From Macquaria australasica (taxonomy: Eukaryota > Chordata > Actinopteri > Centrarchiformes > Percichthyidae), in the NCBI GenBank assembly GCA_005408345.1, contig SEMN01000016.1, positions 1,736,001 to 1,800,000 on the forward strand: 64,000 nucleotides of DNA, written 5' to 3'. Below, piece after piece: positions 1 through 11,605 of the stretch (positions are counted from its first letter, which is position 1; the number at the start of each line of letters is the position of its first letter). The notes under the pieces are model-generated. The model made no database searches, was not told where the DNA came from, and saw only the letters and a program-made list of their open reading frames with translations. Made by a program: the position numbers and the translations under genes.

Positions 1-66
1 TCTCCTCATCATCACTCCTCCGCTCTCCTTAATTTTCTTTCTCATTACCTCCTCGTTCGTCACCAG

Positions 67-3000
67 GTTGAGTTCAACAGCGTCGGGCTCAGACAGTCTG
101 TTTGGACCTCCGCTGGAGTCGGCCTTCAAGTCCAAAAGCTTTGATGGTCGGGAACAGCTCAGAGAGCAGAGCGCTTTTGGTGCCTCTGAATGTAAGAGTT
201 GTTGTTATTTTCTTCTTCTGTTCATATTCATACCGGATTGACCCCAATAAAAGACATCTCCCCTTCTCCAACAGCTGTTTTTGTAAAGTTTTTTTGGTGA
301 AAATAAACACTATCAGATTAGTCCAGGTAGGAAGTTTCCCTGAGATAAGATAGTCCTCATCCTTGAAGCCTTATCTCTCATAAAAGTGATACTTGAATTA
401 AAGAAAAACATAAATCCCACATTTCTGTAGCTTGTCCAGGTATGATGTCAGTGCAGCTGACTCGCTCACACTCTCCTGATGATGATGATGATGATGATTT
501 TAATTTTATTTTCCTTTTTAAAATTTTTTTTAACTTTTACAAAAAATGTAAACAAAAAGACAAACGAGGCCACGACACACAGGCACCCACCCCGAAACAC
601 CCACCGACACATGATAAAAACAAAACAAGGTCAAAAAAGGTTGCTACAGTAGTAAATAATAGTCCATGCATGCCCAGATGTGCTGCATCTCCAGTGTCCA
701 CAGCTGGAAATGTCCATACAGGATGAAACTGTCTGTACGTTGTCACAGCCCGGGGATGTACAATGAGTAAAGGGTAGCTTTTAAAAGTTTAAAAGGTAGT
801 TCAAATTAACTGTACATTAAGCTACACTCAAGAGGGCCACATAAATAAATATACAGTACTTAGTTGCAGCCGAGTCTATTTGCTTTCTGATATATTTAAT
901 AAATGGACCCCAAATCTTAACAAATTGACAGTATGAGTCAGATGAGGAGTACTTCATCTCCTCCAAATAAAGACAGGAAACCATATTATGGAGCCACTTC
1001 TTAAAACAAGGAGAGGAAGGTAGATTTCCATTCTCTCAAAATACCCCTTTTAGCTGTAGTCATACAAAACATTAAGCCCTGCTGGGTCTTAGGGCAGTTT
1101 TAGGGAGCTTTCAGAGCATCACAAAACAGCAAGTACACAGTCTGGATCAATTTGTTTCCCAATAATTATACTAAATCAATTAAATATTTCCTCCCAAAAT
1201 GTTCTAACTTCAGAGCAAGCCCAGAAAAGATGAGTCTTTTTTTTAAACATTTGTTACATTAAGTCTGGTCTTTGAAATGCGATGCAAGAGTTTAAACTGC
1301 ACTAGCTGAAGATGAAGCATTAATGGAACAGTCTTTAATCCTCCATCCCAGAGCTCATCAGATAACTCACTTTCCTTCCTCCGAGCCGCCCTGAGATGAC
1401 CAGAGGAGGTGGGATATCAGATGTTTAGAGGTAGAAAGTGTGTAGGAGGGGGTAATGTGTCAAACTGAACAAGAGACTGTCTAACCTGCAGCGGACAAAA
1501 GAAATGACTATGAGGGAGACTAAATTTAGACTGTAGCTGTCTGATAAAAAGGTCTCGGATTGTAAATAAGCCCTTCCTTCAGATTGTCTGTTTGAGCTTT
1601 TTTGGTGCTCGCTCCATTCAAAGAGAACACCTGTTTTTATGAATATGTATAAGTTCAAATATGAAGAAAAAAATATTGTGTTATATCTGGGCCAACATGG
1701 TAAATTGAGGTTGATGTGGTGTTTGATTTACTTTCTTTTTTTTTAATGCAGATCAGTAAAATCTGATTACATTTTTTACAAGTTCTTTGTTTCCTGCTGG
1801 CATTAATAACCTCTGATTTACTGCCCTGTACTGATATCCTGTAATGTGTTTTAATGTGTCAGATGCTGCCTTCTCGTCCGACTCCTCCTCTCCGGAGAAC
1901 GTCGAAGACTCTGGCCTGGACTCGCCTTCCCATCAACCCCTTGGGCCCTCCCCTGAGCCAGTGGGCTGGGCAGCTTGGCCCCCCATGTCACAGACTAAAG
2001 AACAGACGCAAACACTGGGTCGACCTGCGGACCCTTTCCTCTCTGCTTTCCGTGACCCCTCCCCTGGTCGGAGTCCTCACCCGCAGGACAACCCTGCCAG
2101 CGCCTGGTCCGTCGCTGCATCACGTCCCTCTCGTGTCCCCCCAGATATGGACCCCTCATCCATGCGGTTCCCTGCTTTCTCCCAGTCCCTCCCTCCGCCT
2201 GAGATGGAGTCGTCGGTGTGGAACTGCAAACACATCCCCCCCGAGGACCCCTTCCTCGCTGCGTTTGAGAGGACGGTCACCCAAGAGACTTTAAATCTGT
2301 CTGACGCCTGGGCGCGCCCACCGCCTCGCCCGACCCAGGAGGGCAGGGGGATGGAGGTGCGAGGGGACCCATTCTCCATGACACTCGCCGACACCAAGAC
2401 ACTCCCAACCTCCTCCTCCTCCTCCTCTTCATCCTCCTCTAATCGCAAAGACAGAGACAGGAAACGAGACCGGAGCCTCCCGCCTCCTGTTTCTTCTGAT
2501 GACCCGTTTGCGATCACGATGATTGGCAGCCCAACGCACCAGTCGTCGCTGGCTGCAGCAGCTGGGTTAATCCCTCCACACAGCAGCAGCAGCGGTGTTG
2601 GCTCTACCAATAGCAATAGGCAGGGACTCGATGCTAATTCAAGCTCTTTGCCCACAGCCCAGCCCAAGAAGGAGCTGATACACTGGAACTCTGTCCACAA
2701 CCCGTTCAGTGAAGGTGTCTCTGGAGGGCCGAGCAGCTCCAAAACACAGGAAGGAGGAGGAAAAGGAGAGGGAGGAGGAGGAGGAGGAGGAGGAGGAGGA
2801 GAGAGGAGAAAACATCGATCATCAGAAAGTGAGCCACGCAGGAATGCCCCTCCACTCACGAGGCATTCAGGACCACAGGAGGATCTGTGTTTCTCCACAG
2901 ACAAAGATCAAGACTGCCTGGATCTGAACACTCAGATTCCATGCAGTGTCGGCTCTCACAAGGGTACTGAAGTCTTTTCTTTTTTTGGCATTTCACTTTT

Positions 3001-6000
3001 TATTGAGGTTGGTAAAAATAAGGTGCATACATTTTAGCTGTTTTCCAATGCCTAATCATACCAACCATAATATCATTATGGACGTGCACATTATGATATA
3101 TTTGGTATTTGAGATCTACTCCGTTAATGAACATAAATCAGGAGTCAAAGGCATTGCTGAACTGAACTGTCCACCCAAGACTTTCATAACTTTGGCCCAG
3201 AATGGTGAAATTAAGACACATTTTCATATACAATGCAGGAAAGTTCCCACTTCTATTCTGAACTTCATCAGCAGCAGATTTCTAATAAAAGCACACCTCT
3301 GCACTGAGACAGCCTTTTTAATTAGCCAACATGAAGCCTAATCTCTCCATCAGGGGTCCGTCTGGTCAGGCGTTCATTAAGGGCTTATTCAGCTAAACCT
3401 TTTTTTAGTTGATAAATTAGCTGCAAGGATTCATTTTGTTTGAATTCTGCATATTACCTGGATGATGACAGAAACTATATGCTGGGATGGTTTTATTAGT
3501 CAGCTGAGGATCTATTTAATCACGTGCTGTCAGGAGTGAGGACGATGGACTGATTTTAGAGCTGAAACGATTAGTTTGTTAGTCTGCAACTATTTTGATA
3601 ATTGATTAATCATTTAAGTCAGTTTTCAAACCGAGATGTCAATCATTACCTTGCTGTACCTTTTTAAAATGTGAGGATTTGCTGCTTGTCAGTGACGGCA
3701 AACAAAATATCTTTGCATTTTGAACTGCTGGTCGGAGAAAACAAGTGATTCAAGGACGTCAAATCTGGAATTTAGAAAATTGTTTGATTTTTCCACTATT
3801 TTCTGACATTTTATAATCTAAATTATTCATTTATTAATCAAAATATATTATTGGCAGATTAATTGATAATGAAAATAATCATTAGTTGGATCTATAACTT
3901 ATTTTGTTAGTATTAGAGTTATAAATCACATTTAAGATGCTCATTTCATCATAGTTGCTTCCATCTTAAAAATATCCCTCGTACTTTATCGACAACCTTC
4001 ATCAGGTAAAATTCACGTCATATCTTTATCATAAATTCATACAAATTAACAAAACGTCGCTTTTAAAATGAATACAAGTGATGCAGGTTTTTTTGGGTCC
4101 TTTCTCACTGAAGAGGAAAACCTCTGAAGAATATTCAGAAGCTAAATCCCTCAATTAAACCCATACAAATTAAATGTTATTAGGTTTTGTGCCAGCTTGT
4201 TTTGGCAGCGCGTCTTGTTCGGCTTGTCTCCGGATTCTGGCTGATTTCAGAGGATGTCTGTCTCTTATGATCCTGTTTCACTGTGTGATTCAGATCGGCT
4301 TTTAGTCACTTTGTGTGTCTGTGTCTTTTGTAAGGGTCCAAGCATAACTTCAGACAGGACACAACTGAAGTGGTCGCAGCTGGTCCTCCGAGAGCGGCCC
4401 GGACCAAGAGGACTTCAGGCCGACTCAGCGGCTGTGAGAGGGTGAGTAACGGCTCAGCTAATTTCATAAATTTATATTGTCTCATAATATTATGTTTTTT
4501 ATGATTATAACTTTATCTTACTTAATTATGAGTTGAGTCTCATAACATTACAACCTTTTTTTCTATTTTCTGTTTAGAAATAATTTCATCTTTATTTTTG
4601 AGATCAAAGTTGTTTTTTTTCCCCTCCGAGTAGCACTAATACTAATACTGTTGTATTATTTAGATATTAAGGGCATCAAAATGAGATAAATAATAATGTT
4701 TCTGCAGGCAAAAAATGCTTTGTGAAAAGAAAAATTGTAATACTTTAAATATTACCTTTCTGGTGGTTCTAATGTTTCTAAAATGTCCAAAATTGTAAAT
4801 ATCATATAACCAAATTTATGTAAACTGTATAAATGATAACAATTACTACTCAGTCTAAATGTACGATCAAGTAGGGGCATCATCTATATGTAAACAATGG
4901 CAATATTGATCCAGCTTTGTCCCTTTCAGTCCCGGTCTCTGTGCTCCTCCCCGCTGCCGGAGCCCAGCCCCTCCCTCACCTCCTCCTCCTCCTCCAGCCC
5001 CAGCGAGTGGGGGCCTCAGGCCAGGGACAACGACTGGGGGGGTCAGAACCGAGCGTCCAGTCCTGCCAGGGTGGGACAAGCCTCGCCGCTGCCCTACCAG
5101 CACCAGGACCACCAACAAAGACCGTGTAAGCCTCCGCACATAAATGAAGTGACACTACAGGATGGATGTTTGAAAGTAGCAGCTTGATTTCTGTTGAAAT
5201 AAGCTTATTTGTGGTCTTGCAGAGATTGATACCACTCTCATGTCTGTACAGTAAATATGAAGCTACAGCTAGGAGACGGTTAGCTTAGCTTAGCATAAAG
5301 ACAAGAAGCAGGGGGAAACGGCTAAGAAATAGTCCAAACATAACTCCCCGGAAAACTGTGATTTGTCATTTCTTGCTCTTTGGTTTTTGTATGAATTAAA
5401 CAAACAACATATAATGTGTTAATTAATTAGCTTTAAAGGTGCTGGCAGGCTAGCTGTTTCCCCCTGTTTCCAGTATTTGTGCTAAGCTAAGCTAACCGGC
5501 TGCTGGCGGTATCTTCTCATCTAACTCTCAGCAAGACGGCGTATTTCCCAAAATGTCGAACTATTCCTTTAAACACGACCTTGTGTAAAACTCACGACAT
5601 TAACAGCGTGACTCAGAATTATCACATTTGTTCTCCACAGTGCACCTGTCGCGAGGTCCCAGTCCAATTTCCCTCAGCACGCAGGAGGCCTGGCCGGTGG
5701 CAGCAGCCATAACGGAATATATCAATGCGTACTTCAAAGGCGGACAGCACAACCGGTCAGCACGAGGCTACTTTCTAAAAATAAAAATCACATCTCTGCT
5801 GTGAAAGGGGAACTCGAGAGGAACCGATTTTACACATCAAAGCCTGTTTACGGGTCTCGGGGAGTTTTACTGCATATGTGAGAAAAGTTGTATGAAGCCT
5901 TTTGTGTCTCCAGAGGGAGCCGCGTGGAGTCTGATAAACTGCGTCAGCTGGGGCTGAAGACTACGAGTTTCAAAATGGAAAAAAAAAATCTGGGGGCGTG

Positions 6001-9000
6001 GAGTTAGAAAGGAGTGAGTTCATCAGACCTCCCTAGCCCGCTCTTCATCTCTGCTTGAGGCTAGCAGCTCGAGGCTACATTAGCCGCAGTCAAATTGCAT
6101 TGTGGGTAATGTAGGTGCCAGATTTTGACAAGGAAGAAGAATGGGTGGAATAAAAAAAAGATGATAAATCTGGTTCTGCTACATTGATTTTGATCCTTTT
6201 TTTTCTTTTTTACTGTCCATCTTGAGTCTGACGATGTTAAAGGAGTGCAATGCTAAATCAGTGGCGTACTCTTTTAAAGGGGTGCTCCAGTGATTTAGTA
6301 CTACACTTCCATAAAACTCAAGGACTTGTGGAAGGCAGATATAAAAAATAAAAAAAAAGGTACAATTCAAAGCAGCAGAGGCCGAGATATCCTGACTTTG
6401 GTTTCAAAATGCAATTGATTGCATCTTTTGTCTTTTAAACTCCATGCTCCCCGTTTGTAACGCAGGCTCTCTGTTAAAAATGTGAAGCCTGAAGCCCAAT
6501 TTGAGTCTTCATCAGCTGAGCAGCACTCCTCTTGGCGTGTAAACTGACGTTAATGTGTAAAATGTGGCCTGTAATGACATCTACAATGCCCATTTGTTGG
6601 GTGCTTGTTAACAGAATCAGAGTTAGCAGGATTAGTTTTAACTCGGTTTGTGTGCTTCCTTCTCTCTCCAGCTGCCTGGTGAAGATCACGGGCGACCTGA
6701 CGATGTCTTTCCCCGCAGGCATCACCCGGATTTTCACAGCCAACCCCAATGTTCCCGTGCTCAGCTTCAGACTGGTCAACATCTCAAGGATCGATCACTT
6801 CCTGCCAAATCAAAAGCTGCTCTACAGGTCAACTCTGCCCTCCGCATTTTGAATCCCAGCTGTGTTTTTGACTGTATGCAGTTCTTAACCACCATGCCTC
6901 TGTGTCTCTACAGTGATCCATCTCAGAGTGACCCAGACACCAGAGACTTCTGGTTCAACATGCAGGCGCTGCAGCTCTACCTGCAGAGAGAAGCTGAACT
7001 CAACCCTCAGGCCTCGTACTACAACGTTGGCCTGCTCAAGTATCAGGTCAGGATTTAAATGCATCTTCTGCTTATTTGGGCGAATTTAATACTGTTTTTC
7101 TTTTTTGACCTCCTTATCAGTCCCACAAATTAATTCAGGTATCTTTGGGTGGCGTTAATTTAAGCATTCAATACTGTTGCCTTATTTTACAGGTCCTTAA
7201 TTCCTGATGTCCGATTGATTGATAGGAAGTTTACTGGAAAGAAAATAGGAATTTCCTTGAAAGAAAAGCTCAATTTAAGCCAAAGTAAATCTTCATTCAC
7301 TATTCGTTTATTATTGGAAACCTTATTCTTCACAGCTGTTGAATTTTCCTTGAAGTTTCCTTGTTAACAAAATTCACATTTCAGCATGTTTTTATTGGAA
7401 GTGTATTAACTACACACTGTCTCTATTTTTTTACCGAATTACATAGTTTTTTCTGGAAAACTTTTTTGGCAACTATCATGAAATTATTAATCATAAAATA
7501 AAGCGTTACCAGATTTTGTAAAACTCATTCCTTCTTTTGACTTTAATCAACCTGCTCTGGACTATTTATTTTCTCGGTCTTAAATTCATTTAAATTTAAA
7601 AAGTCTGCGTTGTTTCCTCAGGTGTCGTCTCAGGACCCGGGTCGGGCTCCCCTCCTGCTGTCTGCAGAGTGTCAGCGCAGCGGCACAGTGACCCGGGTGT
7701 CCCTGGATTACCACTGTTGCCCCGCCACCGCGCCCTCCACCCAGCTCACCGCTGTCCAGGTGCTGCTGCCGTTAGACCACACTGCCACGGACCTGCAGTG
7801 CCAGCCGCCGGCCTCCTGGTGAGCAGTGATGATGGAGGGATAGTGAGCAGTTTAAGTCTGCCCTATTATTTACCTGATAAATGTAATCAGCAAGATAATT
7901 GTAATGCACAAGTAAAATCATAAATGAACCATGTTAGTTTAGCGTGTTAGCATGCAAACATTTAATAATTGGCACTAAACACAAGCTGCAGCTGAGGCTG
8001 ATGGGAATGTCGTTAGTTTTGCAGGTATTTGGTCATAAAATAAAGTATTGGAAAAATGAAAATGACCTGATGGTGGCGCTAGAGGAAAAGTTAGAGGCTC
8101 ATCAAAGTGATAACAAGTTATCCTGACGGGGACATCAATGTTTGAACCAAATTTCACAGCAAACCATCCAATAATTGATGAGATATTTCACTAAAAAACA
8201 AGTGTCAACCTCATGGTGGCGCTAGAGGAAAAGTCAAGGGATCACTAAAGTCAGTAGGATTCATCCTCTGGGGATCATGAATGTCTGAACCAGATTTCAT
8301 GGCAATCCATCCAGTAGCTGTTGAGATATTTCAGTCTGGACTGAAGTGGTGGACCGGCTGACAGACACTGCCATGACATTTGTCATTTCCAGCTACTCAG
8401 ATGAGGATATTCTGCTTTTTTTCTGTTATTTCTGTCTGTGTTTCTGTCTTTTTTTTTTTTTATGTGAACAAGATTTTGGGGGAATTGATCAGACAAAACT
8501 GAAATTTAACAGCATATACTAAACGATTAATCGCAAAAATAATGAACAGATGAATCGATAATAATTATTGTTGTTTACTGCCCTAAAAATAACAAATGTT
8601 TTGAGAACCCACTTGATTATCGCTGGCATTATGTCATTTAACAATTTGAGGATGACTGTGATGAAGACATTTTAAAGAAGGTGAAAGGGTTGAGCAGTTT
8701 CGGTGTCACTGACTTTTTTGGGGGGTTTTCTGCAGGAACGCTGAGGAAAGACGGCTGCTGTGGAAACTCCCCAACCTCTCCCCGACCAATCACAGCAAAG
8801 GTCAGAGCTCTGCTGCAGCTGCTGCTCTCTTTTCACCTCTTTGCTTTTATTCTTTTTAGCCCTCATTGAACGTTGAGGGGAAAGTTTAATAAAAAAATGT
8901 TGGAGAGGGAAACTGACACACAAAGTTGTACACACACTCGCACCTTGACATCGATTGAACTGACAGTCTCAGCCTGTTTAGTGTCTACCATGAGCAGCCG

Positions 9001-10992
9001 TCTGATTCTTATATTGCCTTTTGATTCAAATCAGTGCCAGAATTTTCCACTTCATTGCCTCCTCGCTGAGTTCACGTCATACAAATGTAGAAATGAGTAA
9101 TTAAGAGTTACGTAAAGAGATCTCTGCACTCCACATCCTTCCCTTTTTAAAAAAGCTAAAGTCTGAAGGCGTATCATTACCTTTTTAACAGCAGCATTAG
9201 CATTTAAACGTGGCAGCTGCTCTCATCAGCCTGGTGGAGGTGCTTCTGAATACTGAATTGACACGAAGTCGAGCATTTTTATTTCTCTTATTTTGTGTCA
9301 AGCTGATTGTTGCTCTTATTTCACGAACTCAGTGGAGCGCAGATAAGGGACGGCTTATAATAGAGGCTTTTATGGCTCTAATTTAAAATGGGAAAGTCTA
9401 CATTTAAATCAAATTTGACGCTCAAGGTTTCCTTCACCTGTGCTTCTTTGTACCAGACACCCACATTTACTCTTTTTATTTTTTTTTCATCTAATGATAT
9501 ATTATTACCTCGGTGTGAAGCTACAGGCTGGGAGAACAGAGAAAAAGGCTATTCATAGCCGTCATTGATGGATGGGATGTTAAAGGATGAAAAACGTTTA
9601 TAGTTAGAAGACTTTTCTGGTTTATGAGCCAATGACAAAGCACTGAAAGGTCACCGTAACTCCTCCCTGTCTCTTCTGAAAATACTGTTTTCCTCTTTTA
9701 TCACTAAAATGTTAAAAGTGCTGCTTTTCATGAGTAATGTCTGGCAGAGTTGAGTAAGTAATTAATTTATTTTACTGGACGTCTTGTAAACCGAAGCGGC
9801 TGTGTCAGTTTGATGACGGCTGAAAAGCCGCACAGTAGTCCATCCTAAATTTTTATGAGCGTTTCTCTCCTCATATTCCTTCACGCTGCACGTCTTTATC
9901 ATCTCTAATAAATCTATGAACATGGTTTGTGACATTTACATACAGAGAGGCCTGTGGCTCTGACTCTTGCTTGATTGGTGATTCGCAGGTCAAAAGATGA
10001 TGAAACTTACATTTGGTTGAAAAGTGAAGTTTTTTCAAACTGTTAAATGTGATCAAGATGTCTAAAAAACGTTCACTAAGTTTTGTCCTTTTTTTAATCT
10101 AGAACATTTTTTTGTCCATCTTCCTGTAATTTACTATTTTTAGTCTCAGTCCTCTCATACTTAAAAATCAAAGCGATAAAAATGTATCGATTTAAAAAGA
10201 AACTGTTTGTGGTCTTTTGTCTTCGATGAGTTTCTCATGTATCTGTGTCTCTGCCTGTCGTCCTGTTGCGTCCCAGGCTCTGGGACTCTGTGTGCCAGCT
10301 GGCAGTGCCTGGAGGTTCCCCGAGGCCCTCCACCCAGCCTGGCTGTTCAGTTTGTGGGCTCGGGTGCCTCACTGTCGGGCATGAACGTGGAGCTGGTGGG
10401 AAGCCGCTACCGCATGTCGCTGGTCAAGAAAAGATTCGCCACAGGTGACACTGAAAACGCAGACTTGGGTTTGCTGAGAATGGGCTCTTTGGTGGAGGAT
10501 CATTAACACATCCGAAACATTACTGTATTTTATTCTTACATGGCATGTGTACTTATTCCTCTATGTACAGAAATGTACCTCCTAATATCAACTTAACAAT
10601 AACAATGATGGTAAATTTCTTGTGTCTAGCTTCTAAAATGTGATGAATTTTTGTTTTATATAATTTTACATTGAATATATTTGGATTAAGGAGTTGGTCG
10701 GATAAAATAAGACAGCACCTTGGGCTCTGGGAAAGTATTATGGGCATTCTTCACTATTTATTGATATTTTTATAAACCGCTTAAAACCACCAATACAAAC
10801 CACCAATAATCAAAGAGTTCACTTTGTGTATATAATGAAAAAATGTTTTCTGTATTTAGTTTCACTGCTGGAAGCTTTTGCTTACATGTCTACTTTAGGT
10901 TATGACTTATTTTGGCAGTGCATTTCCTGTTTGTACATTCATGTTTTGTCATGTGTTTGACAGGGAAGTACATGGCAGGCTGCTCCTTGTGA
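67..10992 (+). CDS. fcho1: FCHO1-like endocytic adaptor, 3' part (linker and mu-homology domain)
   Basis: Coding exons with GT-AG borders and matching phases: 67-191, 1863-2963, 4335-4441, 4930-5125, 5641-5755, 6672-6827, 6914-7046, 7622-7818, 8736-8800, 10277-10444, 10964-10992 (TGA 10990-10992). Joined they give 796 codons. The first 526 are low-complexity linker rich in Ser/Pro with DPF and NPF motifs. Codons 527-796 form a muniscin mu-homology domain that begins WPVAAAITEYINAYF and ends YRMSLVKKRFATG. Known role: FCHO proteins nucleate clathrin-coated pits; the N-terminal F-BAR binds membrane PI(4,5)P2, the linker activates AP-2, and the muHD recruits EPS15/intersectin. The F-BAR exons must lie upstream of the window. 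FCHO1 is preferred over FCHO2 and SGIP1 because of the linker stretch SPENVEDSGLDSPSH, the SRGPSP segment before the muHD and DPSQSDPDTRDFW, as I remember the paralogues. The paralogue call is less sure than the family call. Confidence 0.85.
192..1862 (+). other. fcho1: fcho1 intron carrying the LINE relic
   Basis: Intron with donor TGTAAGAG and acceptor TGTCAG. Apart from the LINE fragment (500-1655) and a GAT trinucleotide run (478-498) it holds nothing I recognise. Confidence 0.7.
500..1655 (-). mobile_element. 5'-truncated L1/Tx1-like LINE relic (ORF2 tail and 3'UTR)
   Basis: Lies antisense within an fcho1 intron. Minus-strand translation shows broken pieces of the C-terminal part of an L1-type ORF2 in the right order. 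The first, DLFIRQLQSKFSLPHSHFF (about 1567-1500), resembles the 'QLQ.KF.LP.SHFFRYLQ' motif. Next comes HLQLVQFKLLHRISKTRLNV (about 1320-1245), and last WLHNMVSCLYLEEMKYS through IWGPFIKYI (about 1000-885). In-frame stops and frame changes lie between the pieces, so it is dead. The A/T-rich end around 500-545, followed by a GAT microsatellite (478-498), would be the 3' tail. I am sure it is an L1-like fragment; the subfamily is a guess. Confidence 0.75.
1863..2963 (+). other. fcho1: fcho1 1.1-kb linker exon with DPF/NPF motifs
   Basis: This single exon encodes 366 whole codons of predicted disordered linker. DPF tripeptides occur at window codons 98-100, 170-172, 210-212 and 255-257 (first DPF at 2030-2038), two of them in the context DPFL(S/A)AF; an NPF lies at codons 321-323. 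DPF motifs are known ligands of the AP-2 alpha appendage and of muniscin muHDs; NPF is an EH-domain ligand. A poly-Ser tract (about 2408-2440) is followed by a basic RKDRDRKRDR patch, and a GGA-repeat poly-Gly tract lies at about 2745-2810. The acceptor TCAG ends at 1862 and the donor is G|GTACTG. Ser, Pro and Gly codon repeats make the exon prone to length change. Confidence 0.85.
2964..4334 (+). other. fcho1: fcho1 intron with MITE-like repeat
   Basis: Intron between the linker exons. It contains one copy of the dispersed 'GCTGCAACGATTAGT' family at about 3558-3893. The rest is A/T-rich with no visible gene. Confidence 0.65.
3558..3893 (+). repeat. MITE-like repeat family A, copy 1
   Basis: Starts with AGAGCTGAAACGATTAG and ends near ATTATTGGCAGATTAATTGATAATGAAAATAATCATTAGTTGG-type sequence. 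The ends are imperfect inverted repeats (AG(A/G)GCTG(A/C)AAC). The internal marker GTGAGGATTTGCTGCTTGTC recurs in the other copies. No coding capacity, so probably a non-autonomous DNA element. Confidence 0.7.
4442..4929 (+). other. fcho1: fcho1 intron, A/T-rich
   Basis: About 490 bases between GTGAGT and a TTTCAG acceptor. A/T-rich; no gene, RNA or clear repeat seen. Confidence 0.6.
5220..5577 (+). repeat. Dispersed fish repeat D ('GCTAAGCTAAGCTAA' type)
   Basis: Sits in an fcho1 intron. Contains TTAGCTTAGCTTAGCATAAAG near the start and GCTAAGCTAAGCTAACCGGC about 190 bases later, followed by TCTAACTCTCAGCAAGACGG and AAAATGTCGAACTATTCCTT. I recognise this as a very common non-coding repeat of percomorph genomes. 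The 5' end appears truncated. Confidence 0.65.
5756..6671 (+). other. fcho1: fcho1 intron inside the muHD
   Basis: About 900 bases from GTCAGC to a TCTCTCCAG acceptor. Non-coding, with A runs near 5985 and 6150-6360. Nothing else recognised. Confidence 0.6.
7047..7621 (+). other. fcho1: fcho1 intron, A/T-rich
   Basis: About 575 bases between GTCAGG and TTTCCTCAG. No gene or recognised repeat. Confidence 0.6.
7935..8385 (+). repeat. Dispersed repeat family E, copy 1
   Basis: Lies in the 7819-8735 fcho1 intron. Contains GTTAGCATGCAAACATT, GGAATGTCGTTAGTTTTGCA, AGGTATTTGGTCATAAA, CCATCCAATAATTGATGAGA and GAAGTGGTGGACCGGCTGAC. The same ordered markers occur at 61150-61482. An internal segment containing TGGTGGCGCTAGAGGAAAAG is duplicated (about 8072 and 8214). 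No coding potential. Confidence 0.7.
8518..8584 (+). repeat. Repeat family A fragment (3' end)
   Basis: ACTAAACGATTAATCGCAAA followed by GATGAATCGATAATAATTAT and a CTGCCCT end. Matches only the terminal part of the family A copies. Confidence 0.55.
8801..10276 (+). other. fcho1: fcho1 intron, 1.5 kb
   Basis: Non-coding sequence between GTCAGAG and the GTCCCAG acceptor. No repeat family, RNA gene or exon was recognised. Confidence 0.6.
10690..10756 (+). repeat. Repeat family A fragment (middle)
   Basis: The stretch with GAGTTGGTCGGATAAAATAA and ACCTTGGGCTCTGGGAAAGT matches the central part of family A (compare 'GGACAAAACAAGACATTTGA' and 'CTTGGGTTCTGGGA' at 47,570-47,610). Lies in the last but one fcho1 intron (10,445-10,963). 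Confidence 0.55.
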
Positions 10993-11605
10993 ATCGTGTA
11001 AAGGACCACTGGCTGCGGGTTCAGAGAACTTTGTACTTTTTCTGAGTCGAGGGGCCGGACAGAGGAGAGATGATTCGTGGTAAGACATTAAACCTGAAGA
11101 CGAGGCACCTTTACTCAGACTGACTGCTCAGCCCTGAAGGACGATGTGCACTTACTTCTGACGGCGTCCTGCTGTTTTAGGACCAAGCCTTTTCTTCTTC
11201 TCTTCCTCTAATTTAAGTTGTGTGTTGTACACTCAGTCGTCCTGCCTTTAGCGGGAGGGAAACTCTTTTTCTATTGAATCTCTGTTCGTTGTGTTCGGAG
11301 ACTGCAAACTGAGCTAGATGTCAGAACTTTTCATGAACTACAGATGAAAGAAAACCATGTGTGTGGATAAAGTTAAGTATATTACTGTCTTGAACTGACA
11401 GCAACTGGAGTTGCTATGGAAACTAGGATTTTTAAATTATGTAAATACTGTATGGAAGAGCATCTTAAAGGATCAAACAAGTCACTTGTGAGAAAAAGAT
11501 CTTCTACCAAACCTTAAAAAAAGAAATGTTTGTAAATCTACAGTTTGTTCCAAATAGAGGTTTTGTGATGTTGATATTTGATAAAAATAAATGTGCTCAA
11601 ACCTT
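10993..11605 (+). other. fcho1: fcho1 3'UTR
   Basis: About 610 bases run from the stop codon to just past the AATAAA at 11586-11591. No other reading frame or repeat was recognised in it. The exact cleavage site cannot be seen; 10-30 bases past the signal is usual. Confidence 0.6.
11586..11591 (+). terminator. fcho1: fcho1 polyadenylation signal AATAAA
   Basis: A canonical AATAAA about 595 bases after the fcho1 stop codon, followed by a TG/T-rich stretch (TGTGCTCAAACCTTTTGGTT), which fits a downstream element. No better hexamer was noticed between stop and here. Confidence 0.65.

Larger units (their letters stand above)
5641..10992 (+). other. fcho1: fcho1 mu-homology domain exons
   Basis: Seven exons (5641-5755 to 10964-10992) encode the muHD. 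Landmarks in order are WPVAAAITEYINAYF, LVKITGDLTMSFPAGITRIF, NISRIDHFLPNQKLLY, FWFNMQALQLYL, NPQASYYNVGLLKYQ, SGTVTRVSLDYHCCP, WNAEERRLLWKLPN and SLSGMNVELVGSRYRMSLVK. The length of about 270 residues fits a whole muniscin muHD. All junction phases close without a stop, so the domain looks functional. The last exon contributes only nine residues (K-Y-M-A-G-C-S-L after a split Gly) before TGA. Confidence 0.88.

Noticed and set aside
1844..1862. ATG at 1844 as a protein start in frame with the linker
   Set aside because: It lies in the intron just upstream of a good acceptor, and the upstream exon (67-191) joins in phase.
2077..2904. 275-codon open frame on the minus strand opposite the fcho1 linker exon
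   Set aside because: It is a shadow of the GC-rich, repetitive plus-strand exon, which has correct splice borders and family-typical sequence. The antisense product is only Ser/Pro-rich low complexity.
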